DNA from: an uncultured Eubacteriales bacterium
GTDB lineage: Bacteria; Bacillota; Clostridia; Oscillospirales; Acutalibacteraceae
Direction: 5' to 3'
NCBI GenBank assembly: GCA_902462035.1
Contig: CABQAC010000010.1
Coordinates: 1 to 19,599 of the forward strand
Length of the DNA stretch: 19,599 nucleotides
Of the stretch, positions 7,415 through 14,635 are shown piece after piece (the first letter of the stretch is position 1; every line of letters starts with the position of its first letter). The notes under the pieces are model-generated. The model ran no database searches. It was not told the DNA's origin and was given only the letters and a program-made list of their open reading frames with translations. The translations under genes and the position numbers were made by a program.

Positions 7415-8212
7415 ATGAAAAAAGATTCTTTCCGCGCAGCCGCCATCCTTCTGCTGGCGGTATTGCTATGCTTATCCCCTCCGGTAAAAGCGGAGGAAGC
7501 ACCCCTTCCCCGCTTTGCTTTTTACTGGGAGGAAAACGGCGTGTGGCGGGAGCTGGGCGGTGCCGCGGTCTTTGCCGTCGGCCAGTCCAGGGAGATTCGC
7601 TGCCAGTACCTTCCAGCGCAGGGCGACCCTATTCCGCTCTCCTTTACAAGCGACGGAAATCCGGCCATATCCGTTGTTGGCAATCTGGTTCGGGGCGTTA
7701 AGCCGGGGCGGGCTGCCCTTGTAACCACATATGCGGGCAGCCAGGCTACGCTGGCAGTTTTGGTATCGGAACATGCTGGGGACGCCGAAAGCCTGCAAAG
7801 CGAACGGCTGCCCATTGACCGGGAGCTGGGAATTGTTACCGTGTCCGGCCGGGATACCCTTCTTTCCACACTGGAACAATCTTTTCAGTTTTATGGGACG
7901 CTGCGCTTCCTTGACCAAAACGGCACGGAAATCACCACGGGACGCGCCGGTACCGGCTGCGTCGTCCAGCTTTTAAACAGTTGGGGCGTTGTGGATCAGC
8001 TGACGGTGCTGGTTCCCTGCGATCTGGACGGCAACGGCGTGGTCAACCGGGCGGACGCAAACCGGTTAACCGAAGCTATTCTGGGGCTCGCGCCGCTCAA
8101 TTCCATCCAGAAGACGGCGGCCGACTGCAATGGGGACGGCGTGGCGGATTCCACCGACCTGTATCTGGTCGCCCTGTACATGCTTGATCCCCAGTATGTC
8201 TATCAAAAATAA
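7415..8212 (+). CDS. Secreted protein with C-terminal type I dockerin module
   Basis: 265 residues. The signal peptide is a KK-positive N-terminus, a hydrophobic stretch at 8-22 and likely cleavage after VKA (about 26). The middle region (about 45-118) contains GQSREIRC...PAISVVGNLVRGVKPGRAALVTT, resembling a Big_2-type bacterial Ig-like domain. Residues 138-200 (VTVSGRDTLL ... TGRAGTGCVVQL ... DQLTVLV) look like the beta-rich module that often precedes dockerins in Firmicutes. The dockerin (about 202-257) has two Ca2+-binding repeats, D203-x-D-x-N-G...D214 and D237-x-N-x-D-G...D248. Dockerins bind cohesins on scaffoldins or cell-surface proteins. No catalytic domain is present. ATG 7415 has AGGTGA upstream. 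No clear terminator follows. The partner cohesin is not in the window. Confidence 0.85.
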   Translation: MKKDSFRAAAILLLAVLLCLSPPVKAEEAPLPRFAFYWEENGVWRELGGAAVFAVGQSREIRCQYLPAQGDPIPLSFTSDGNPAISVVGNLVRGVKPGRAALVTTYAGSQATLAVLVSEHAGDAESLQSERLPIDRELGIVTVSGRDTLLSTLEQSFQFYGTLRFLDQNGTEITTGRAGTGCVVQLLNSWGVVDQLTVLVPCDLDGNGVVNRADANRLTEAILGLAPLNSIQKTAADCNGDGVADSTDLYLVALYMLDPQYVYQK

Positions 8213-8229
8213 AAACAATCTTCTTCCCC

Positions 8230-8258
8230 TTGCATTCCACATTGTGGGGCGCTAAAAT
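8230..8258 (+). promoter_or_regulatory. Promoter of the 41-residue membrane-protein gene
   Basis: TTGCAT (8230-8235), a 17-bp spacer and TAAAAT (8253-8258), 49 nt upstream of the small ORF start. A 7-bp GC hairpin with a 3-nt loop (8275-8291) sits in the short leader. Confidence 0.6.
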
Positions 8259-8307
8259 AATACGCATAACAGCGGCGCCGGTTGCCGGCGCGGAAAGGCG
8301 GTATAAC

Positions 8308-8433
8308 ATGGCAAACGGCAAGAAAAAAGCCGCCGGGAAGAAGCGCGTTTCCAAACGGGATTGGACCATTCGCCTTGTGGCGGGCGGGTGTGCTTTGCTG
8401 ATGATTCTTTCCGTCCTGCTCAGCATTCTGTAA
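8308..8433 (+). CDS. Small basic single-span membrane protein (41 aa), unknown function
   Basis: It starts at ATG 8308 behind GGAAAGGCGG with 6-nt spacing. The first 20 residues are strongly basic (seven Lys and three Arg, including GKKKAAGKKR), followed by one hydrophobic span RLVAGGCALLMILSVLLSIL that reaches the C-terminus. The positive-inside rule predicts N-in with a very short or no external tail. It has its own promoter and a strong terminator 30 bp later, so it is probably a real monocistronic gene. Tiny proteins of this layout (Lys-rich head, C-terminal helix ending in SxLLSxL) are common in Firmicutes, such as the DUF4044-like group, but I cannot assign it to a family with confidence. 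Confidence 0.7.
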   Translation: MANGKKKAAGKKRVSKRDWTIRLVAGGCALLMILSVLLSIL

Positions 8434-8462
8434 CCGAACGGCCGGGGAGCTGAAACAATAGG

Positions 8463-8506
8463 AGCCCCCAGCGGCCTGCCGGCTGCCGGGGGCTTTTTTG
8501 TTTTTT
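8463..8506 (+). terminator. Intrinsic terminator after the small membrane-protein gene
   Basis: AGCCCCC (8463-8469) pairs with GGGGGCT (8488-8494) around an inner GC-rich imperfect stem, followed by two runs of T (8494-8499 and 8501-8506). Confidence 0.85.
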
Positions 8507-8525
8507 GAAAGTTTTGCCGTTTTGG

Positions 8526-8553
8526 TTGAATTCAGAGCCAAAAATGGTATAAT
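8526..8553 (+). promoter_or_regulatory. Promoter of metG
   Basis: TTGAAT (8526-8531), a 16-bp spacer and a perfect extended -10, TGG plus TATAAT (8548-8553). The start would be near 8560, giving a leader of about 55 nt, too short for a T-box. Confidence 0.75.
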
Positions 8554-8615
8554 AATGAAGATACCATCCTGCGGCGGCAAGGCTGCCCAGAACATAGGAA
8601 AGGTTTGACATTCTG

Positions 8616-10553
8616 ATGAAAAAGGACACCTTTTATATTACTACCCCAATTTACTATCCGTCCGGCAACGCGCATATCGGCCACAGCTATTGCACCGTGG
8701 CAACCGACGCCATCGCGCGGTACAAGCGGATGCAGGGCTACGACGTGATGTTTTTGACCGGGACAGACGAACACGGCCAAAAAATTGAAACAAAGGCAGC
8801 CGAAGCAGGCGTGACCCCCAAAGAATACGTAGACGGTATTGTGGCAAACTTTCAAAAGCTGTGGAAGCTGTTAAATATCTCGAACGACCGGTTTATCCGC
8901 ACCACAGACGATTACCATGTTGCCGGGGTTCAAAAAATCTTCCAGGAGCTGTACGACCGGGGCGAAATCTACAAAGGAAAATACGAGGGCTGGTACTGCA
9001 CCCCCTGCGAGGCCTTTTGGACCGAAACCCAGCTGGCGGATGGCAAGTGCCCCGACTGCGGGCGCGAGGTCAAATGGGGCGAGGAGGAAGCCTACTTCTT
9101 CCGCCTTTCCAAATATGCGGACAAGCTGCTGGATCTTTACGAAAAGGATCCTCATTTCATTCAGCCGGAAAGCCGCAAGAACGAGATGATCCAGTTCATC
9201 AAAGCGGGGCTTGACTACCTTTGCGTAACCCGCACCAGTATCAGCTGGGGTATTCCGGTACCCTTTGACCCCAAGCATGTGGTATATGTTTGGCTGGACG
9301 CGCTGACCAACTATATCACCGCTTTGGGCTATGGCTCGGCGGACGACAGCGACTACCGCAACTACTGGCCGGCTGACGTCCATTTTGTCGGCAAGGAAAT
9401 CGTGCGGTTCCATACCATCATCTGGCCCGCCATGCTCATGGCGCTCGATTTGCCCCTGCCTAAACAGGTTTACGGCCACGGGTGGCTGCTGTTCGGCGAC
9501 GGAAGTAAAATGTCCAAATCCAAAGGAAACGTGGTAGATCCGGTTATTCTGTGCGAGCGATACGGCGTAGACGCCATCCGTTATTTCCTGCTGCGGGAAA
9601 TCCCCTTTGGGTCGGACGGCACTTTTACCAACGAAGCGCTCATCGGCCGGATCAATTCCGATCTGGCCAACGATCTGGGCAATCTGCTTTCCCGCACGGG
9701 GGCTATGGCGCAAAAATATTTTGGCGGCGTGCTGCCCGCGGAACGGGAACACGACCCGGTGGATGATAATCTGGTGGAAATGGCCTCCGCGCTGAAAGCA
9801 AAGGTGGAGGAAAGCATGGACAAGTACCAGTTCTCCGCCGCCTTGGCCGACATTTGGCGGCTGGTTGCCCGCACCAATAAATATATCGACGAAACCGCGC
9901 CTTGGGCATTGGGCAAGGACGAATCCAAAAAAGCCCGATTGGCCACGGTCTTGTACCATCTGGCGGAAAGTTTGCGCATTATCTCTATTCTGATTGCCCC
10001 CTTCCTGCCCGAAACCGCGCCGAAAATCCAGGCGCAAATCGGCGTTGAAGGCGAGCTGGCAACCTGGGATGCCGCCGGTTCTTGGGGGCTTTTGCCCGCC
10101 GGCGCGGCGCTTCAGAAGGGCGAAATTTTGTTCCCGCGCATCGATGTAGAAAAAGAAATTGCGGCGCTTAACGAGCTGCTGCCCCATAAACCCGCCCCCG
10201 CCGTTCCAGAAAAGAAAGAGGAGCCAATGGCGCAAATAACCATTGGCGATTTTCAGAAGGTCGAACTCCGGGTGGCCAAGGTGGCGGCCTGCGAACCGGT
10301 CAAGCGGGCCAAAAAACTGCTCAAATTGACATTACAAGACGGAACCGGAGAGCGGACTGTCGTTTCCGGCATTGCCCAGTTTTACAAGCCGGAGGATTTG
10401 ATAGGGCACAACGTGGTGGTCATCGCCAACTTGGCGCCAGCCGTTCTGTGCGGTGTTGAAAGCAACGGTATGCTGCTGGCGGCCGATACGCCAGAAGGCG
10501 GCATCGAGGTCCTGTTCGCCGACGGCCTGCCCGTGGGCGGCCGGCTGCGCTGA
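8616..10553 (+). CDS. metG: Methionine--tRNA ligase with C-terminal tRNA-binding domain
   Basis: A 645-residue class I aminoacyl-tRNA synthetase that charges tRNA-Met with methionine using ATP. The HIGH motif is exact (HIGH at 20-23) with TGTDEHGQKIE nearby. The zinc-binding insertion has C128, C131, C145 and C148 (CTPC ... CPDC). The KMSKS loop is present at 298-302 within KMSKSKGNVVDP. An anticodon-binding helical domain spans roughly 350-500. After a Pro/Lys/Glu-rich linker, residues 538-645 form the EMAP-II-like OB-fold tRNA-binding domain (FQKVELRVAKV ... VVSGIAQFY ... NLAPA ... SNGMLLAA), which strengthens tRNA binding and dimerisation. Length and order fit the long bacterial MetRS form. 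It has its own promoter, and a hairpin follows 23 bp after the stop, before tatD. Confidence 0.97.
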   Translation: MKKDTFYITTPIYYPSGNAHIGHSYCTVATDAIARYKRMQGYDVMFLTGTDEHGQKIETKAAEAGVTPKEYVDGIVANFQKLWKLLNISNDRFIRTTDDYHVAGVQKIFQELYDRGEIYKGKYEGWYCTPCEAFWTETQLADGKCPDCGREVKWGEEEAYFFRLSKYADKLLDLYEKDPHFIQPESRKNEMIQFIKAGLDYLCVTRTSISWGIPVPFDPKHVVYVWLDALTNYITALGYGSADDSDYRNYWPADVHFVGKEIVRFHTIIWPAMLMALDLPLPKQVYGHGWLLFGDGSKMSKSKGNVVDPVILCERYGVDAIRYFLLREIPFGSDGTFTNEALIGRINSDLANDLGNLLSRTGAMAQKYFGGVLPAEREHDPVDDNLVEMASALKAKVEESMDKYQFSAALADIWRLVARTNKYIDETAPWALGKDESKKARLATVLYHLAESLRIISILIAPFLPETAPKIQAQIGVEGELATWDAAGSWGLLPAGAALQKGEILFPRIDVEKEIAALNELLPHKPAPAVPEKKEEPMAQITIGDFQKVELRVAKVAACEPVKRAKKLLKLTLQDGTGERTVVSGIAQFYKPEDLIGHNVVVIANLAPAVLCGVESNGMLLAADTPEGGIEVLFADGLPVGGRLR

Positions 10554-10576
10554 TGGTACCAAAAAGATAACAAGGG

Positions 10577-10608
10577 ATGTGGGCGGACGATAGGCCGCCC
10601 ACATTTTT
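10577..10608 (+). terminator. Hairpin with T-run between metG and tatD
   Basis: A perfect 10-bp stem (ATGTGGGCGG at 10577-10586 with 10595-10604), 8-nt loop and five Ts. It ends only 15 nt before the tatD ATG, and the tatD ribosome site GGAGG follows directly. No separate tatD promoter is obvious, so it may be a partial terminator that lowers tatD expression relative to metG. Confidence 0.7.
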
Positions 10609-10623
10609 GCCGGAGGAAGCCCG

Positions 10624-11409
10624 ATGAATTACATATTTGATACGCATGCCCATTACGACGACAAGATCTTTGACCCTGACCGGGAAGCGGTGCTGGCGGG
10701 GTTGTCCGCGCAAAACGTCTGCGGAGTGATCAATGCCGCCAGTACGCTGGAAAGCGCCCGCTTTTCTGTAGAATTGGCGGAACGCCACGATTTTGTTTGG
10801 GCCGCGGTCGGCGTGCATCCCATCGATGCCGAAACCGCCTCTCCCGGTTATCTAGAGGCATTGCGGCATCTCGCATCCCACCCTAAGGCCGTAGCCATTG
10901 GGGAAATAGGGCTGGATTTTCATTACGATACCCCGCGCCCGGTGCAGCAAAGGGTCCTGCGCGAACAGCTTGCCCTTGCGGCGGAACTCAATTTGCCCGT
11001 CATCCTGCACGACAGGGAAGCCCACGGCCCCATTTTGGAAATACTGCGGGAATTCCGCCCGCGCGGAGTGGTCCATTGCTTTAGCGGAAGCGTGGAAATG
11101 GCGCGGGAGGTTTTGGACTTGGGCCTTTACATCGGACTGGGCGGGGCCGTCACCTTTAAAAACGCGGTGACGCCTCCAAAGGTCGCGCAAATGCTTCCGT
11201 TGGACCGTATTTTATTGGAAACCGACGCGCCTTATATGGCCCCTGTCCCCTGCCGCGGCAAGCGGTGCGATTCCGGCATGATCGCCCACACCGCCGCGAA
11301 AATCGCCGCGCTGCGCGGAATGGAGTTGGATGATCTGTACCGCGCCAACCTGCGCAATACCGCGTCACTATTCGGCATTCATCCCGGAACAACACAAGGA
11401 AAGGTGTAG
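10624..11409 (+). CDS. tatD: TatD family metal-dependent hydrolase (3'-5' DNase)
   Basis: 261 residues of TIM-barrel amidohydrolase type, the usual TatD length. The metal ligands are all visible: H8 and H10 (DTHAH), E94 (GEIGLDFHYD), H129 (VILHDRE), H151 (VHCFSGS) and D201 (LLETDAPYMAP). TatD enzymes are Mg2+-dependent 3'-5' exonucleases linked to DNA repair and clearance; the name from the tat locus does not mean a role in protein export. ATG 10624 has GGAGGAAG upstream. The metG-tatD order is common in Firmicutes, and the gene 5 bp downstream encodes the TatD-associated radical SAM protein, whose ribosome site (AAGGTG) overlaps the end of tatD. Confidence 0.93.
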   Translation: MNYIFDTHAHYDDKIFDPDREAVLAGLSAQNVCGVINAASTLESARFSVELAERHDFVWAAVGVHPIDAETASPGYLEALRHLASHPKAVAIGEIGLDFHYDTPRPVQQRVLREQLALAAELNLPVILHDREAHGPILEILREFRPRGVVHCFSGSVEMAREVLDLGLYIGLGGAVTFKNAVTPPKVAQMLPLDRILLETDAPYMAPVPCRGKRCDSGMIAHTAAKIAALRGMELDDLYRANLRNTASLFGIHPGTTQGKV

Positions 11410-11414
11410 CACTC

Positions 11415-12014
11415 ATGACAATCTCCTATGCGCTGAACCAAAAGCTCTACTTAAATTTAACCAACCGCTGCCCCAACCGCTGCGATTTTTGCATTCGGAC
11501 CCACCATGACGGTATGGGCGACGAAAAAAATTTATGGCTCGACAGGGAACCGACGCTGGAAGAAATCATGGCGGATTTATCCAGGCGGGATTTATACGAT
11601 TACCAGGAACTGGTGTTTTGCGGGTTCGGAGAACCCCTTTGCAGGCTGGAAGACGTCAAAGCTGTCTGCCGGGAGGTGCGGGCAAACAATCCCATCGATA
11701 TCCGCATCAACACCAACGGCTTATCCGACCTGATCAACGGGCGGCCCACCGCCCGGGAATTGGACGGGTTGGTCAATACCTTATCCATCAGCCTGAACGG
11801 GGCCACGCCGGAAAGCTACGATCAGCGCTGCCACTCGGAATATGGCCTTGATGCGCTTCCCGCTGTCCTGCGGTTTACCAAGGAGGCCGCGCTGTTTATT
11901 CCCCATGTGGTGATGACGGTTGTGGATACCATGCCGCCGGAAGAAATCTTGCGTTGCCGTACCCTATGTACCAGCGCCGGCGCCGCCTTTCATGTGCGGA
12001 AATACATACCATAA
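11415..12014 (+). CDS. TatD-associated radical SAM protein
   Basis: A 199-residue radical SAM enzyme. The 4Fe-4S cluster motif CPNRCDFC provides C19, C23 and C26 (CxxxCxxC), with the preceding LNLTNRC typical of the superfamily. CGFGEPL supplies the glycine-rich SAM contact, and INTNGLSDL and LSISLNGATPE are later barrel strands. There is no SPASM or other auxiliary-cluster domain; the protein is shorter than most radical SAM enzymes and consistent with a partial barrel. The family is known as TatD-linked rSAM (I recall TIGR04038), defined by exactly this neighbourhood; its substrate is unknown. Start ATG 11415 lies 5 bp after the tatD stop, so the two are almost surely cotranscribed. A strong terminator follows immediately. 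Confidence 0.9.
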   Translation: MTISYALNQKLYLNLTNRCPNRCDFCIRTHHDGMGDEKNLWLDREPTLEEIMADLSRRDLYDYQELVFCGFGEPLCRLEDVKAVCREVRANNPIDIRINTNGLSDLINGRPTARELDGLVNTLSISLNGATPESYDQRCHSEYGLDALPAVLRFTKEAALFIPHVVMTVVDTMPPEEILRCRTLCTSAGAAFHVRKYIP

Positions 12015-12015
12015 C

Positions 12016-12052
12016 AAAAAGGACGGTAAGGAAAAACCTTACCGTCCTTTTT
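12016..12052. terminator. Bidirectional terminator between the radical SAM gene and trpS
   Basis: A perfect 16-bp stem (12016-12031 with 12037-12052), AAAAA loop, flanked by A-run and T-run on both sides. It serves the convergent rSAM (plus) and trpS (minus) transcripts. Confidence 0.92.
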
Positions 12053-12074
12053 GATCGTCATATCAAGCAGTGAT

Positions 12075-13094
12075 TCAAGGCTGCAAAAAACCGACCTTTT
12101 TCATCACCTTATCCTGTGTTCTGCGGGAGATGGCGTACGCCTTTTCCGCCGCAGCGCGGTAGGCGCGCTGCAAGCTCTCTTTATCCGACACCAGCTGGCT
12201 GTACCGTTTCTGAATCGGACGCAGCATTTCCACTACCGCTTCGCCCACGGCGGTTTTAAATTCGCCGTAGCCCTTGCCCTCAAACTCTGCTACCACGGCC
12301 TCGTCCGTTTTTCCAGTAACAGCAGCGTAAATGGCAACCAGATTGTTGATCCCTTCCTTGCCTTCCCCCACATAAATCTTCGCCTCGGAATCGGTTACGG
12401 CGCGCTTAAACTTGCGCATAATGTCCTCCGGCCGGTCCAGCACCGCCACCCAGGCGTTGGCGTTTTCATCCGATTTGCTCATCTTTTTAGTGGGTTCCTG
12501 CAAACTCATGACCCGCGCGCCGGCCTTGGGAATATAACCGTCCGGCACCGTGAAAGTGTTCCCATAAATGCCGTTAAACCGTCCCGCGATATTCCGCGCC
12601 AGCTCCAGGTGCTGCTTTTGGTCTGCGCCTACCGGCACCAAATCCGCCTGGTACAACAAAATATCCGCCGCCATCAGGCAGGGGTAGGTAAACAGGCCGG
12701 CGTTGACATTGTCCGCGTTTTTGGCGGATTTATCCTTAAACTGGGTCATGCGGGAAAGTTCGCCGAACTGGGTGTAACAGTTGAGCACCCAAGCCAGCTG
12801 CGAATGGGTCGGCACATGGCTTTGCACAAAAAAGATGGATTTTTCCACATCGATGCCGCAGGCAAGCAGCAGCGCGTACGCTTCCAGCGTGTTGTGGCGC
12901 AGCTTGGCCGGATCCTGCCGTACTGTAATGGCGTGCAAATCCGCCAGCGCGAATACGCAGCGGTATTCGTCCTGCAGGCTAATCCAATTTTTAATCGCGC
13001 CCAAATAATTGCCCAGCGTGATGGTGCCGCTAGGTTGAATGGCGCTGAAAATGATCTTTTTACGGGGCGTTTCCCCTTGAACCGTTTCGCACAT
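12075..13094 (-). CDS. trpS: Tryptophan--tRNA ligase
   Basis: A 339-residue class I synthetase charging tRNA-Trp. Motifs: IQPSGTITLGNYLGAI at 19-34 (HIGH-equivalent GNYLG at 28-32), the DLHAIT segment, MAADILLY, VGADQKQHLELARNIA and KMSKS at 204-208, all in standard order and length. I chose ATG 13094 because AAAGGGG precedes it at suitable distance and because the longer frame up to 13127 would run into the upstream aminotransferase. It lies 26 bp after the aminotransferase stop, so it is probably the second gene of a two-gene operon. No T-box leader, the usual tryptophan control for trpS in Firmicutes, is seen upstream of either gene. Confidence 0.96.
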   Translation of the reverse strand: MCETVQGETPRKKIIFSAIQPSGTITLGNYLGAIKNWISLQDEYRCVFALADLHAITVRQDPAKLRHNTLEAYALLLACGIDVEKSIFFVQSHVPTHSQLAWVLNCYTQFGELSRMTQFKDKSAKNADNVNAGLFTYPCLMAADILLYQADLVPVGADQKQHLELARNIAGRFNGIYGNTFTVPDGYIPKAGARVMSLQEPTKKMSKSDENANAWVAVLDRPEDIMRKFKRAVTDSEAKIYVGEGKEGINNLVAIYAAVTGKTDEAVVAEFEGKGYGEFKTAVGEAVVEMLRPIQKRYSQLVSDKESLQRAYRAAAEKAYAISRRTQDKVMKKVGFLQP

Positions 13095-13120
13095 ATCGTC
13101 TGTTCCCCTTTGTCTGAAGA

Positions 13121-14308
13121 TTAGCACATTTCCTGCGCCAGTTTGCCGAGGATTTGAATGCCGCGGACCAGCTGGTCGTCAGTCGGTGTGGAAAAATTGG
13201 TGCGGAAGGCATGGCAGGGTATCGACTCGTCCGTCAGGAACGCGCTGCCGGGCACGACCGCCACTTTGCGCAGCACCGCCTCTTTGCAGAACGCGGGCAT
13301 ATCCACCGCGTCCGGTAAGGTGCACCAGATGAACAATCCGCCCTGGATAGGACGGTAAGCGATCTTGGGCACCAGGTAACGGTCCATGTTCTCCATGGCC
13401 AAAGTCGCTTTTTTGCGGTAAATATCCTTTAATCCATTCAAATGGGCTTCGTAATCGTACTGGGTCATAAACGCGTTGGCAATCATCTGGGCCCACACGT
13501 TGGAGTGGACGTCCTCACCCTGTTTGCAAACCACCATTTTGGCCATGATGGTTTTGGGCACCACCGCGTAACCCACCCGCATTCCAGGCGAAATCACCTT
13601 GGAGAAGGTGCCGGCATATACCACCACGCCCGCCTCGTCGAAAGATTTCATGCTGGGCAGATCTTCCCCCGCAAACCGCAAGTCGCCGTAAGGATTGTCT
13701 TCCAGCACCAGCACCTGGTAGCGAGCCGCCAGTTCGTAAACCCTGCGCCGCTTTTCCAAGCTCATGGTGATGCCCGTAGGGTTTTGAAAGTTGGGAATCG
13801 TATAAATAAACTTGACGTTTTTCTCCGTCTGCAGCGCCCGCTCCAGCGCCTCTACATCCATGCCGTCCTCTTCCATCGGAATACCGGTCAGTTTGACCTG
13901 GTACGAACGGAAACTGTTGAGGGAACCGACAAAGCTGGGATCCTCGCAAAGCACCGTGTCGCCGGCGTTGCACATAGATTTGGTCAGCAAATCCATCACC
14001 TGCTGCGCGCCGGAGGTAATCAACACGTCGTCGAATTCCCTGCCGACCCCGTGCTTTTGCTTCATATAATCCCGCAGCGTCTGCCGCAGCGGGGCATAGC
14101 CCTCGGTCACGCTGTATTGCAGGGCGGCCACCGGTTCCTCGGTCAGCACCCGCCTAGAGATTTCCCCAATCGCCTGAGTGGGAAACGCCTCCGGCGCCGG
14201 GTTCCCCGCCGAGAAAGGGATGACTGCCGGGTCGGAAGAATATTTTAAAATCTCCCGGATGGCGGAGGGCTTTAAATTGACGACACGGTCCGAAAATTGA
14301 TATTCCAT
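13121..14308 (-). CDS. PLP-dependent class I/II aminotransferase (2-aminoadipate / aromatic type)
   Basis: 395 residues, fold type I. Visible motifs: FSAGNPAPEAFP at 32-43, YSVTEGYAPLR at 65-75 and TSGAQQVMDLL at 98-108. The NPTG substrate/PLP block is at 176-179, DNPYGDLRF gives D204 and Y207, and the Schiff-base Lys237 sits in GTFSKVISPGMRVGY. This pattern is that of the 2-aminoadipate/LysN/ARO8 group, also the C-terminal part of MocR regulators, but no helix-turn-helix domain is fused here. Substrate is not determinable; linkage to trpS could hint at aromatic amino acids (inference). ATG 14308 is chosen as the family start; two in-frame GTGs lie 4 and 3 codons upstream, nearer a GGAG, so the exact start is uncertain by a few residues. 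Confidence 0.88.
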   Translation of the reverse strand: MEYQFSDRVVNLKPSAIREILKYSSDPAVIPFSAGNPAPEAFPTQAIGEISRRVLTEEPVAALQYSVTEGYAPLRQTLRDYMKQKHGVGREFDDVLITSGAQQVMDLLTKSMCNAGDTVLCEDPSFVGSLNSFRSYQVKLTGIPMEEDGMDVEALERALQTEKNVKFIYTIPNFQNPTGITMSLEKRRRVYELAARYQVLVLEDNPYGDLRFAGEDLPSMKSFDEAGVVVYAGTFSKVISPGMRVGYAVVPKTIMAKMVVCKQGEDVHSNVWAQMIANAFMTQYDYEAHLNGLKDIYRKKATLAMENMDRYLVPKIAYRPIQGGLFIWCTLPDAVDMPAFCKEAVLRKVAVVPGSAFLTDESIPCHAFRTNFSTPTDDQLVRGIQILGKLAQEMC

Positions 14309-14470
14309 TGTCCACACCACTTCTCCGGGCGTTAAATTCGCTGGTACCGGCGGCCCCCTCGCCCGGCAGGCTAGGCCGCTTTTTATAAATCCGCCGCAGC
14401 AGCAAACCGGCGCCGGCCCCGTTCGGAGACGCACGCGCGCGGTCTATAACGGCCTGAGGCTTATTTTTTT

Positions 14471-14499
14471 ATCATAGCATAGTTTTATCGTTTTATCAA
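14471..14499 (-). promoter_or_regulatory. Promoter of the aminotransferase-trpS operon
   Basis: On the minus strand: TTGATA (14499-14494), a 17-bp spacer and TGC plus TATGAT (-10 at 14476-14471). The start is near 14464, leaving a GC-rich leader of about 155 nt with a possible GCGGCC/GGCCGC stem but no T-box features. Confidence 0.75.
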
Positions 14500-14513
14500 C
14501 AAGCGGCTGCCCC

Positions 14514-14542
14514 TTGTAAAAAGGAGGGCGTTGTGGTATCCT
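14514..14542 (+). promoter_or_regulatory. Promoter of the ABC-F leader
   Basis: TTGTAA (14514-14519), a 17-bp spacer and an extended -10, TGG plus TATCCT (14537-14542). The transcript would begin near 14549. It is back to back with the minus-strand promoter, only 14 bp between the -35 boxes. Confidence 0.6.
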
Positions 14543-14579
14543 AATAACAAACCAAAGAAAGGACCGGGTTTAAACGAAG

Positions 14580-14594
14580 ATGTTGATTCGCTGA
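14580..14594 (+). CDS. Candidate four-codon leader peptide (MLIR)
   Basis: ATG TTG ATT CGC TGA in the ABC-F leader, about 30 nt after the predicted transcript start. The nearest purine-rich site (AAAGGA, 14558-14563) is 16 nt upstream, longer than ideal. Its stop overlaps GACACAC (14593-14599), which can pair, with one bulge, to GTGTTGTC inside the antiterminator arm. A ribosome held here could therefore change leader folding (inference). Confidence 0.35.
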   Translation: MLIR

Positions 14595-14635
14595 CACACA
14601 TTCCAATATTTGGAAATCGGGCGCTTGGGCGCTCT

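Noticed and set aside
8871..10235. 454-codon minus-strand ORF inside metG
   Set aside because: Antisense of a fully supported MetRS; no ribosome site or recognisable motifs, as expected in GC-rich coding DNA.
12051..13124. 357-codon plus-strand ORF opposite trpS
   Set aside because: Shadow of trpS; it also begins inside the terminator region.
13442..14248. 268-codon plus-strand ORF opposite the aminotransferase
   Set aside because: Shadow frame with His/Arg-rich composition and no motif; the PLP enzyme on the other strand is certain.
14309..14470. Possible T-box leader for the aminotransferase-trpS operon
   Set aside because: No recognisable T-box sequence or specifier stem could be read; only GC-rich stems are present.
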